NCBI GenBank assembly: GCA_914767715.1
Contig: OU612071.1
Span: 16,488,948-16,552,947, forward strand
Reading direction: 5' to 3'
DNA length: 64,000 nucleotides
DNA from: Membranipora membranacea
Lineage: Eukaryota > Bryozoa > Gymnolaemata > Cheilostomatida > Membraniporidae
Shown here: piece by piece, positions 51,760 to 63,934 of the stretch
How the letters are laid out: each line of letters opens with the position of its first letter
How positions within the stretch are numbered: position 1 is the stretch's first letter
Notes under the pieces: generated by a model
What the model was told of the DNA's origin: nothing
Seen by the model: the letters and a program-made list of their open reading frames with translations, nothing else
The model's database searches: none
Translations under genes and position numbers: made by a program

Positions 51760-53000
51760 TTTGCAAAATACCTAGATAGAAAATGCATCGTAACAGGGAG
51801 GTAATATTTTAGATGAGATCTAGAGACATCATTGCGAACCTCAAAACAGAGTTTCAAGCGTTTCTAAGCTAGTAAATATTTCTGCCCAATTATTGGCTAA
51901 TTTCCCTAGGACCGTACCTATCGATTATTTTCGATTTTTTGCAAAATACCTAGATCGAAAACGCACCGTCACAGGGAGCTAATGTTAAATATGAGATATA
52001 GGGATGTCATCTCAAACCTCAAAACAGAGTTTCAAGGGTTTCTAAGCGAGTAAATATTTCTGCCCAATTATTGGCTAATTTCCCTAGGACCGTACCTATC
52101 GATTTTTGTCGATATCTTGCAAATTACTTAGATAGAAAACGCATTGTTACAGGGAGCTAATATTTTAGATGGGATATAGGGACGTCATTGCGAACTTCAA
52201 AACAGAGTTTCAAACGTTTCTAAGCTAGTAAAGAATTCTGCCAAATTATTGGCTATTTTCCCCAGGACCGTACCTATTGATTTTTGTCGATTTTTTGCAA
52301 AATACCTTGATAGAAAACGCATCGTAACAGGGAGCTAATATTTTAGATGAGATATAGGGACGTCATTGCGAACTTCAAAACAGAGTTTCAAGCGTTTCCA
52401 AGCTAGTAAAGATTTCTGCCCAAGTATTGGCTAATTTCCCTAGGACCGTACCTATCGATTTTTGTCGATTTTTTGCAAAATACCTAGATCGAAAACGCAT
52501 CGTCACAGGGAGCTAATATTTTAGATGAGATATAGGGACGTCATTGCGAACTTCAAAACAGAGTTTCAAACATTTCTAAGCTAGTAAAGAATTCTGCCCA
52601 ATTATTGGCTAATTTCCCAAGGACCGTACCTATCGATTTTTGTCGTTTTTTGCAAAATACATAGATCGAAAACGCATCGTCACAGGGAGCCAATATTTTA
52701 GATGAGATATAGGGACGTCATTGCGAACTTCAAAACAGAGTTTCAAACGTTTCTAAGCTAGTAAAGAATTCTGCCCAATTACTGGCTAATTTCCCAAAGA
52801 CCGTACCTATCGATTTTTGTCGTTTTTTGCAAAATACCTAGATCGAAAACGCATCGTCACAGGGAGCCAATATTTTAGATGAGATATAGGGACGTCATTG
52901 CAAACTTCAAAACAGAGTTTCAAACGTTTCTAAGCTAGTAAAGAATTCTGCCCAATTATTGGCTAATTTCCCCAGGACCGTACCTATCGATTTTTGTAGA
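51760..53000 (+). repeat. Monomer block, right-hand partner of 45.0-46.2 kb
   Basis: Carries one extra monomer relative to 45041-46249 (about 52160-52340; GATGGGATATAGG). Several adjacent monomers share GGGAGCCAATATT and TCGTTTTTTGC. Confidence 0.78.
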
Positions 53001-56000
53001 TTTTTTGCAAAATACCTAGATCGAAAACGCATCGTCACAGGGAGCCAATATTTTAGATGAGATATAGGGACGTCATTGCGAACTTCAAAACAGAGTTTCA
53101 AACGTTTCTAAGCTAGTAAAGAATTCTGCCCAATTATTGGCTAATTTCCCAAAGACCGTACCTATCGATTTTTGTCGAATTTTTGCAAAATACCTAGATC
53201 GAAAACGTATCGTCACAGGGAGCTAATATTTTAGATGAGATAGAGGGACGTCATTGCGAACTTCAAAACAGAGCCCATCGTCACAGGTAGCCAATATTTT
53301 AGATGAGATATAGGGACATCATTGCGAACCTCAAAACAGAGTTCCAAGCGTTTCTAAGCGAGTAAAGAATTCTGCCCAATTACTGGCTAATTTTTTCCAG
53401 GACCGTACCTATCGATTTTTGTCGATTTCTTGCAAAATACCTTGATAGAATACGCATCGTCACAGGGAGCTAATAATTTATATGAGATATAGGGACGTCA
53501 TTACAAACCTCATAACAGAGTTTCAAGTGCTTCTAAACGAGTAGATTATTCTGCCCAATTATTGGATAATTTCCCCAGGACCGTACCTATCGATTTTATC
53601 GATTTTTTGCAAAATACCTAGATCGAAAACGCATCGTCACAGGGAGCTAATATTTTAGATGAGATATAGGGACATCATTGCGAACTTCAAAACAGAGTTT
53701 CAAACGTTTCTAAGCTAGTAAAGAATTCTGCCCAATTATTGGCTAATTTCCCTAGGACCGTACCTTTCGATTTTTGTCGATTTTTTGTAAAACACCTAGA
53801 TCGAAAACGCATCATCACAGAGAGCAAATATTTTAGATGAGATATAGGGACGTCATTGCGAACTTCAAAACAGAGTTTCAAACGTTTCTAAGCTAGTAAA
53901 GAATTCTGCCCAATGATTGGCTAATTTCCCAAGGACCGTACCTATCGATTTTTGTCGTTTTTGCAAAATACCTAGATCGAAAACGCATCGTCACAGGGAG
54001 CTAATATTTTAGATGAGATATAGGGACGTCATTGCGAACTTCAAAACAGAGTTTCAAACGTTTCTAAGCTAGTAAAGAATTCTGCCCAATTATTGGCTAA
54101 TTTCTTGCAAAACACCTAGATAGAAAACGCATTGTTACAGGGAGCTAATATTTTAGATGAGATATAGAGACATCATTGCGAACCTCAAAACAGAGTTTCA
54201 AGCGTTTCTAAGCTAGCAAAGAATCCTGCCCAATTATTGGCTAATTTCCCTAGGACCGTACCTATCGATTTTTGTCGATTTTTTGCAAAATACCTAGATC
54301 GAAAACGCATCGTCACATGGAGCTAATATTTTAGATGAGATATAGGGACGTCATTGCGAACTTCAAAACAGAGTTTCAAACGTTTCTAAGCTAGTAAAGA
54401 ATCCTGCCCAATTATTGGCTTTTTTCCCCAGGACTGTACATATCGATTTTTGTCGATATCTTGCAAAGTACCTAGATAGAAAACGCATCGTTACAGGGAG
54501 CTAATATTTTAGATGAGATATAGAGACGTCATTGCGAACTTCAAAAGAGAGTTTAAAGCGTTTCCAAGCTAGTAAAGAATTCTGCCCAATTATTGGCTAA
54601 TTTCCCCAGGACCGTACCTATCGATTTTTGTTGATTTTTTGCAAAATACCTAGATCGAAAACGCATCGTCACAGGGAGCCAATATTTTAGATGAGATATA
54701 GCGACGTCATTGCGAACTTCAAAACAGAGTTTCAAACGTTTCTAAGCTAGTAAAGAATTCTGCCCAATTATTGGCTAATTTCTCAAAGACCGTACCTATC
54801 GATTTTTGTCGTTTTTTGCAAAATACCTAGATCGAAAACGCACCGTCACAGGGAGCCAATATTTTAGATGAGATATAGGGATGTCATTGCAAACTTCAAA
54901 ACAGAGTTTCAAACGTTTCTAAGCTAGTAAAGAATTCTGCCCAATTATTGGCTAATTTCCCCAGGACCGTACCTATCGATTTTTGTCGAATTTTTGCAAA
55001 ATACCTAGATCGAAAACGTATCGTCACAGGGAGCTAATATTTTAGATGAGATAGAGGGACGTCATTGCGAACTTCAAAACAGAGCCCATCGTCACAGGTA
55101 GCCAATATTTTAGATGAGATATAGGGACATCATTGCGAACCTCAAAACAGAGTTTCAAGCGTTTCTAAGCGAGTAAAGAATTCTGCGCAATTATTTGCTA
55201 ATTTTTTCCAGGACCGTACTTATGGATTTTTGTCGATTTCTTGCAAAATACCTAGATAGAAAACGCATCGTCACAGGGAGCTAATAATTTAGATGAGATA
55301 TAGGGACATCATTGCGATCTTCAAAACAGAGTTTCAAACGTTTCTAAGCTAGTAAAGAATTCTGCCCAATTATTGGCTAATTTCCCAAGGACCGTAGCTA
55401 TTGATTTTTGTCGTTTTTTGCAAAATACCTAGATCGAAAACGCATCGTCACAGGGAGCCAATATTTTAGATGAGATATAGGGACGTCATTGCGAACTTCA
55501 AAACAGAGTTTCAAACGTTTCTAAGCTAGTAAAGAATTCTGCCCAATTATTGGCTAATTTCCCCAGGACCGTACCTATAGATTTTTGTCGAATTTTTGCA
55601 AAATACCTAGATCGAAAACGTATCGTCACAGGGAGCTAATATTTTAGATGAGTTATAGAGACATCATTGCGAACCTCAAAACAGAGTTTCAAACGTTTCT
55701 AAGCTAGTAAAGAATTCTGCCCAATTATTGGCTAATTTCCCAAGGACCGTACCTATCGATTTTTGTCGTTTTTTGCAAAATACCTAGATCGAAAACGCAT
55801 CGTCACAGGGAGCCAATATTTTAGATGAGATATAGGGACGTCATTGCGAACTTCAAAACAGAGTTTCAAACTTATCTAAGCTAGTAAAGAATTCTGCCCA
55901 ATTATTGGCTAATTTCCCCAGGACCGTACCTTTCGATTTTCGTCGATTTTTTGCAAAATACCTAGATAGAAAACGCATCGTAACAGGGAGCTAATATTTT

Positions 56001-57303
56001 AGATGAGATAGAGGGACGTCATTGCGAACTTCAAAACAGAGCCCATCGTCACAGGGAGCCAATATTTTAGATGAGATATAGGGACATCATTGCGAACCTC
56101 AAAACAGAGTTTCAAGCGTTTCTAAGCGAGTAAAGAATTCTGCCCAATTATTGGCTAATTTTTTCCAGGACCGTACCTATCGATTTTTGTCGATTTCTTG
56201 CAAAATACCTCGATAGAATACGCATCGTCACATGGAGCTAATAATTTATATGAGATATAGGGACGTCATTGCAAACCTCATAACAGAGTTTCAAGTGCTT
56301 CTAAACGAGTAGAGAATTCTGCCCAATTATTGGATAATTTCCCCAGCACCGTACCTATAGACATTGCCGATTTTTGCAAAATACCTAGATCGAAAACGCA
56401 TCGTCACAGGGAGCTAATATTAAATATGAGATATAGGGACGTCATCTCAAACCTCAAAACAGAGTTTCAAGCGTCTCTAAGCTAGTAAAGAATTCTGCCC
56501 AATTATTGGCTAATTTCCCCAGGACCGTACCTATCGATTTTTGTCGATATCTTGCAAAATACCTAGATAGAAAACGCATTGTTACAGGGAGCTACTATTT
56601 TAGATGAGATATAGAGACATCATTGCGAACCTCAAAACAGAGTTTCAAGCGTTTCTAAGCTAGTAAAGAATTCTGCCCAATTATGGGCTAATTTCCCCAG
56701 GACTGTACCTATCGATTTTTGTCGATTTTTTGCAAAATACCTAGATCGAAAACGCATCGTCACAGGGAGCCAATATTTTAGATGAGATATAGGGACGTCA
56801 TTGCGAACTTCAAAACAGAGTTTCAAACGTTTCTAAGCTAGTAAAGAATTCTGCCCAATTATTGGCTAATTTCCCCAGGACCGTACCTATCGATTTTTGT
56901 TTGATTTTTTGCAAAATACCTAGATCGAAAACGCATCGTCACAGGGAGCTAATATTTTAGATGAGATATAGAGACATCATTGCGAACCTCAAAACAGAGT
57001 TTCAAGCGTTTCTAAGCTAGTAAAGATTTCTGCCCAATTATTGGCTAATCTCCCCGGGACCGTACCTATCGATTTTTGTCGATTTTTTGCAAAATACCTA
57101 GATCGAAAACGCATCGTCACAGGGAGCTAAATTTTTAAATGAGATATAGAGACATCATTGCGAACCTCAAAACAGAGTTTCAAACGTTTCTAAGATAGTG
57201 AAGAATTCTGCCCAATTATTGGCTAATTTCCCCATGACCGTACCTATCGATTTTTGTCAATCTTTTCCAAATCCATAGATCGATAACGCATCGTCACAGG
57301 GAG
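53001..57303 (+). repeat. Mixed monomers with three short units
   Basis: Short units are at 53274, 55085 and 56042. The first and third are both followed by a TTTTTTCCAGG monomer and then the AATAATTTATATGAG/CATAACAG/CTTCTAAACGAG type. The GGGAGCCAATATT type is frequent. A full pair with AATTATGGGC at about 56632-56826 repeats the form seen at 49035-49229. No genes or foreign DNA were seen. Confidence 0.8.
54085..54125 (+). repeat. Monomer with 34-bp internal deletion
   Basis: GGCTAATTTC runs straight into TTGCAAAACACC. The CCCAGGACCGTACC segment and the ATCGA/TCGAT dyad are absent, a loss of about 34 bp. The joint has short TTTC homology. I saw it only once, so it was not amplified. Confidence 0.8.
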
Positions 57304-58357
57304 GTAATATTTTAGATGAGATATAGGGACATCATTGCGAACCTCATAACAGAGTTTCAAACGTTTCTAAGCTAGTAAAGAATTCTGCCCAATTATTGGC
57401 CAATTTCCCCATGACCGTACCTATCGATTTTTGTCGATTTTTTGCAACATACCTAGATCGATAACGCATCGTCACAGGGAGGTAATATTTCAGATGAGAT
57501 ATAGGGACATCATTGCCAACCTCAAAACAGAGTCTCAAACGTTTCTAAGCTAGTAAAGAATTCTGCCCAATTATTGGCTATTTTCCCCACGATTTTTGTC
57601 GATATCTTGCAAAATACCTAGATAGAAAACGCATTGTTACAGGGAGCTAGTATTTTAGATGAGATATAGAGACATCATTGCGAACCTCAAAACAGAGTTT
57701 CAAACGTTTCTAAGCTAGTAAAGAATTCTGCCCAATTATTGATTATTTTCCCCAGGACCGTACCTATCGATTTTTGTCGATATCTTGCAAAATACCTTGA
57801 TAGAAAACGCATTGTTACAGGGAGCTAATATTTTAGATGAGATATAGAGACATCATTGCGAACCTCACAACAGAGTTTCAAGCGTTTCTAAGCTAGTAAA
57901 GATTTCTGCCCAATTATTGGCTAATCTCCCCGGGACCGTACCTATCGATTTTGTCGATTTTTTGCAAAATACCTAGATCGAAAACGCATCGTCATAGGGA
58001 GCTAAATTTTTAAATGAGATATAGAGACATCATTGCGAACCTCAAAACAGAGTTTCAAACGTTTCTAAGCTAGTAAAGAATTCTGCCCAATTATTGGCTA
58101 GTTTCCCCGGGACCGTACCTATCGATTTTTGTCGATATTTCGCAAAATACCTAGATCGAAAACGCATCGTCACAGGGAGCTAATATTTTAGATGAGATAT
58201 AGAGACATCATTGCGAACCTCAAAACGGAGTTTCAAACGTTTCTAAGCTAGTAAAGAATTCTGCCCAATTATTGGCTAATTTCCCCATGACCGTACCTAT
58301 CGATTTTTGTCGAATTTTTGCAAATACCTAGATCGATAACGCATCGTCACAGGGAGC
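57304..58357 (+). repeat. 1053-bp HOR unit, copy 1
   Basis: Six monomers shortened mainly by a 13-bp deletion (TTTTCCCCACGATTTTTG at about 57584, loss of GGACCGTACCTAT). It starts the right-end subfamily: CGATAACGC, CCCCATGACCG, TAATATTTCAGATG and TCTCCCCGGGACC. It repeats immediately at 58358. Confidence 0.88.
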
Positions 58358-59411
58358 TAATATTTTAGATGAGATATAGGGACATCATTGCGAACCTCAT
58401 AACAGAGTTTCAAACGTTTCTAAGCTAGTAAAGAATTCTGCCCAATTATTGGCCAATTTCCCCATGACCGTACCTATCGATTTTTGTCGATTTTTTGCAA
58501 CATACCTAGATCGATAACGCATCGTCACAGGGAGGTAATATTTCAGATGAGATATAGGGACATCATTGCCAACCTCAAAACAGAGTCTCAAACGTTTCTT
58601 AGCTAGTAAAGAATTCTGCCCAATTATTGGCTATTTTCCCCACGATTTTTGTCGATATCTTGCAAAATACCTAGATAGAAAACGCATTGTTACAGGGAGC
58701 TAGTATTTTAGATGAGATATAGAGACATCATTGCGAACCTCAAAACAGAGTTTCAAACGTTTCTAAGCTAGTAAAGAATTCTGCCCAATTATTGATTATT
58801 TTCCCCAGGACCGTACCTATCGATTTTTGTCGATATCTTGCAAAATACCTTGATAGAAAACGCATTGTTACAGGGAGCTAATATTTTAGATGAGATATAG
58901 AGACATCATTGCGAACCTCACAACAGAGTTTCAAGCGTTTCTAAGCTAGTAAAGATTTCTGCCCAATTATTGGCTAATCTCCCCGGGACCGTACCTATCG
59001 ATTTTTGTCGATTTTTTGCAAAATACCTAGATCAAAAACGCATCGTCATAGGGAGCTAAATTTTTAAATGAGATATAGAGACATCATTGCGAACCTCAAA
59101 ACAGAGTTTCAAACGTTTCTAAGCTAGTAAAGAATTCTGCCCAATTATTGGCTAGTTTCCCCGGGACCGTACCTATCGATTTTTGTCGATATTTCGCAAA
59201 ATACCTAGATCGAAAACGCATCGTCACAGGGAGCTAATATTTTAGATGAGATATAGAGACATCATTGCGAACCTCAAAACGGAGTTTCAAACGTTTCTAA
59301 GCTAGTAAAGAATTCTGCCCAATTATTGGCTAATTTCCCCATGACCGTACCTATCGATTTTTGTCGAATTTTTGCAAATCCCTAGATCGATAACGCATCG
59401 TCACAGGGAGC
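58358..59411 (+). repeat. 1053-bp HOR unit, copy 2
   Basis: Tandem copy of 57304-58357. Small differences are CTTAGCTAG at about 58598, one extra T near 59003, ATCAAAAACG at 59032 and CAAATCCC at 59376. The 13-bp deletion is shared (about 58638). Confidence 0.88.
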
Positions 59412-60022
59412 TAATATTTTAGATGAGATATAGGGACATCATTGCGAACCTCAAAACAGAGTTTCAAGCGTTTCTAAGCTAGTAAAGATTTCTGCCCAAT
59501 TATTGGCTAATTTCCTTAGGACCGGACCTATCGATTTTTGTCGATTTATTGCAAAATACCTAGATCGAAAACGCATCGTCACAGGGAGGTAATATTTCAG
59601 ATGAGATATAGGGACATCATTGCGAACGTCAAAACAGAGTTTCAAGCGTTTCGAAGCTAGTAAAGAATTCTGCCCAATTATTGGCTAATTTCCCCAGGAC
59701 CATACCTATCGATTTGTGTCGATTTTTTGCAAAATACCTAGATCGATAACGCATCGTCACAGGGAAGTAATATTTTAGATGAGATATAGGGACATCATTG
59801 CGAACCTCAAAACAGAGTTTCAAGCGTTTCTAAGCTAGTAAAGAATTCTGCCCAATTATTGACTATTTTCCCCAGGACCGTACCTATCGATTTTTGTCGA
59901 TATCTTGCAAATACCTAGAAAGAAAACGCATTCTTACAGGGAGCTAGTATTTTAGATGGGATATAGAGACATCATTGCGAACCTCAAAACAGAGTTTCAA
60001 ACGTTTCTAAGCTAGTAAAGAA
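59412..60022 (+). repeat. Right-end monomers with 711-bp repeat
   Basis: 59600-59951 recurs at about 60311-60662 (four monomers less one base). Both have GTTTCGAAGCTAG, ACCATACC, CGATTTGTGTCG and GGGAAGTAATATT. The first copy has CCTAGAAAG where the second has CCTAGATAG. Confidence 0.82.
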
Positions 60023-61978
60023 TTCTGCCCAATTATTTGCTAATTTCCCCATGACCGTACCTATCGATTTTTGTCGATTTTTTGCAAAATACCTAGATCG
60101 ATAACGCATCGTCACAGGGAGCTAATATTTTAGATGAGATATAGAGACATCATTGCGATCCTCAAAACAGAGTTTCAAACGTTTCTAAGCTAGTAAAGAA
60201 TTCTGCCCAATTATTGGCCAATTTCCCCATGACCGTACCTATCGATTTTTGTCGATTTTTTGCAACATACCTAGATCGATAACGCATCGTCACAGGGAGG
60301 TAATATTTCAGATGAGATATAGGGACATCATTGCGAACGTCAAAACAGAGTTTCAAGCGTTTCGAAGCTAGTAAAGAATTCTGCCCAATTATTGGCTAAT
60401 TTCCCCAGGACCATACCTATCGATTTGTGTCGATTTTTTGCAAAATACCTAGATCGATAACGCATCGTCACAGGGAAGTAATATTTTAGATGAGATATAG
60501 GGACATCATTGCGAACCTCAAAACAGAGTTTCAAGCGTTTCTAAGCTAGTAAAGAATTCTGCCCAATTATTGACTATTTTCCCCAGGACCGTACCTATCG
60601 ATTTTTGTCGATATCTTGCAAATACCTAGATAGAAAACGCATTCTTACAGGGAGCTAGTATTTTAGATGGGATATAGAGACATCATTGCAAACCTCAAAA
60701 CAGAGTTTCAAACGTTTCTAAGCTAGTAAAGAATTCTGCCCAATTATTGGCCAATTTCCCCATGACCGTACCTATCGATTTTTGTCTATTTTTTGCAACA
60801 TACCTAGATCGATAACGCATCGTCACAGGGAGGTAATATTTCAGATGAGATATAGGGACATCATTGCGAACCTAAAAACAGAGTTTCAAGCGTTTCGAAG
60901 CTAGTAAAGAATTCTGCCCAATTATTGGCTAATTTCCCCAGGACCATACCTATCGATTTGTGTCGATTTTTTGCAAAATACCTAGATCGATAACGCATCG
61001 TCACAGGGAGGTAATATTTCAGATGAGATATAGGGACATCATTGCGAACCTCAAAACAGAGTTTCAAGCGTTTCGAAGCTAGTAAAGAATTCTGCCCAAT
61101 TATTGGCTAATTTCCCCAGGACCATACCTATCGATTTGTGTCGATTTTTTGCAAAATACCTAGATCGATAACGCATCGTCACAGGGAGGTAATATTTCAG
61201 ATGAGATATAGGGACATCATTGCGAACCTCAAAACAGAGTTTCAAGCGTTTCGAAGCTAGTAAAGAATTCTGCCCAATTGTTGGCTAATTTCCCGAGGAC
61301 CGTACCTATCAATTTTTGTCGATATCTTGCAAAATACCTAGATCGAAAACGCATCGTCACAGGGAGCTAATATCTTAGTTGAGACATAGGGACGTCATTG
61401 CGAACCTCACAACAGAGTTGCAAGCATTTCTAAGCTAGTAAAGATTTCTGCCCAATTATTGGCTAATTTCCCCGGGACCGTACCTATCGATTTTTGTCGA
61501 TTTTTCGCAAAATACCTAGATCGAAAACGCATCGTCACAGGGAGCTAATATCTTAGTTGAGACATAGGGACGTCATTGCGAACCTCACAACAGAGTTGCA
61601 AGCATTTCTAAGCTAGTAAAGATTTCTGCCCAATTATTGGCTAATTTCCCCGGGACCGTACCTATCGATTTTTGTAGATTTTTCGCAAAATACCTAGATC
61701 GAAAACGCATCGTCACAGGGAGCTAATATTTTAGATGAGATATAGAGACATCATTGCGAACCTCAAAACGGAGTTTCAAACGTTTCTAAGCTAGTAAAGA
61801 ATTCTGCCCAATTATTGGCTAATTTCCCCATGACCGTACATATTGATTTTTGTCGATATCTTGCAAAATACATAGATAGAAAAGCATTGTTACAGGGAGC
61901 TATTATTTTAGATGAGATATAAAGACATCATTGCGAACCTAAAAACAGAGTTTCAGGCGTTTCTAAGCTAGTAAAGAT
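60023..61978 (+). repeat. 1956-bp HOR unit (11 monomers), copy 1
   Basis: Repeats at 61979-63934, and a third copy begins at 63935. The length is 11 monomers less two bases. Within it, adjacent monomers around 60861-61245 are near-identical to each other (GTTTCGAAGC, CGATTTGTG), as are two at about 61340-61700 (ATATCTTAGTTGAGAC, GAGTTGCAAGC). This implies single-monomer duplication before the 11-monomer unit was amplified. Confidence 0.92.
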
Positions 61979-63934
61979 TTCTGCCCAATTATTTGCTAAT
62001 TTCCCCATGACCGTACCTATCGATTTTTGTCGATTTTTTGCAAAATACCTAGATCGATAACGCATCGTCACAGGGAGCTAATATTTTAGATGAGATATAG
62101 AGACATCATTGCGATCCTCAAAACAGAGTTTCAAACGTTTCTAAGCTAGTAAAGAATTCTGCCCAATTATTGGCCAATTTCCCCATGACCGTACCTATCG
62201 ATTTTTGTCGATTTTTTGCAACATACCTAGATCGATAACGCATCGTCACAGGGAGGTAATATTTCAGATGAGATATAGGGACATCATTGCGAACGTCAAA
62301 ACAGAGTTTCAAGCGTTTCGAAGCTAGTAAAGAATTCTGCCCAATTATTGGCTAATTTCCCCAGGACCATACCTATCGATTTGTGTCGATTTTTTGCAAA
62401 ATACCTAGATCGATAACGCATCGTCACAGGGAAGTAATATTTTAGATGAGATATAGGGACATCATTGCGAACCTCAAAACAGAGTTTCAAGCGTTTCTAA
62501 GCTAGTAAAGAATTCTGCCCAATTATTGACTATTTTCCCCAGGACCGTACCTATCGATTTTTGTCGATATCTTGCAAATACCTAGATAGAAAACGCATTC
62601 TTACAGGGAGCTAGTATTTTAGATGGGATATAGAGACATCATTGCAAACCTCAAAACAGAGTTTCAAACGTTTCTAAGCTAGTAAAGAATTCTGCCCAAT
62701 TATTGGCCAATTTCCCCATGACCGTACCTATCGATTTTTGTCTATTTTTTGCAACATACCTAGATCGATAACGCATCGTCACAGGGAGGTAATATTTCAG
62801 ATGAGATATAGGGACATCATTGCGAACCTAAAAACAGAGTTTCAAGCGTTTCGAAGCTAGTAAAGAATTCTGCCCAATTATTGGCTAATTTCCCCAGGAC
62901 CATACCTATCGATTTGTGTCGATTTTTTGCAAAATACCTAGATCGATAACGCATCGTCACAGGGAGGTAATATTTCAGATGAGATATAGGGACATCATTG
63001 CGAACCTCAAAACAGAGTTTCAAGCGTTTCGAAGCTAGTAAAGAATTCTGCCCAATTATTGGCTAATTTCCCCAGGACCATACCTATCGATTTGTGTCGA
63101 TTTTTTGCAAAATACCTAGATCGATAACGCATCGTCACAGGGAGGTAATATTTCAGATGAGATATAGGGACATCATTGCGAACCTCAAAACAGAGTTTCA
63201 AGCGTTTCGAAGCTAGTAAAGAATTCTGCCCAATTGTTGGCTAATTTCCCGAGGACCGTACCTATCAATTTTTGTCGATATCTTGCAAAATACCTAGATC
63301 GAAAACGCATCGTCACAGGGAGCTAATATCTTAGTTGAGACATAGGGACGTCATTGCGAACCTCACAACAGAGTTGCAAGCATTTCTAAGCTAGTAAAGA
63401 TTTCTGCCCAATTATTGGCTAATTTCCCCGGGACCGTACCTATCGATTTTTGTCGATTTTTCGCAAAATACCTAGATCGAAAACGCATCGTCACAGGGAG
63501 CTAATATCTTAGTTGAGACATAGGGACGTCATTGCGAACCTCACAACAGAGTTGCAAGCATTTCTAAGCTAGTAAAGATTTCTGCCCAATTATTGGCTAA
63601 TTTCCCCGGGACCGTACCTATCGATTTTTGTAGATTTTTCGCAAAATACCTAGATCGAAAACGCATCGTCACAGGGAGCTAATATTTTAGATGAGATATA
63701 GAGACATCATTGCGAACCTCAAAACGGAGTTTCAAACGTTTCTAAGCTAGTAAAGAATTCTGCCCAATTATTGGCTAATTTCCCCATGACCGTACATATT
63801 GATTTTTGTCGATATCTTGCAAAATACATAGATAGAAAAGCATTGTTACAGGGAGCTATTATTTTAGATGAGATATAAAGACATCATTGCGAACCTAAAA
63901 ACAGAGTTTCAGGCGTTTCTAAGCTAGTAAAGAT
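61979..63934 (+). repeat. 1956-bp HOR unit, copy 2
   Basis: At every landmark I compared with copy 1 I saw no difference, including private features such as AAAAGCATTG (one A missing) near 63837 and GTAGATTTTTCGC near 63630. It is the most homogeneous tandem pair in the window. Confidence 0.92.

Noticed and set aside
54085-54125. 34-bp deletion as the boundary of a foreign element
   Set aside because: Both sides are the same monomer family in correct order, so it is a simple internal deletion.
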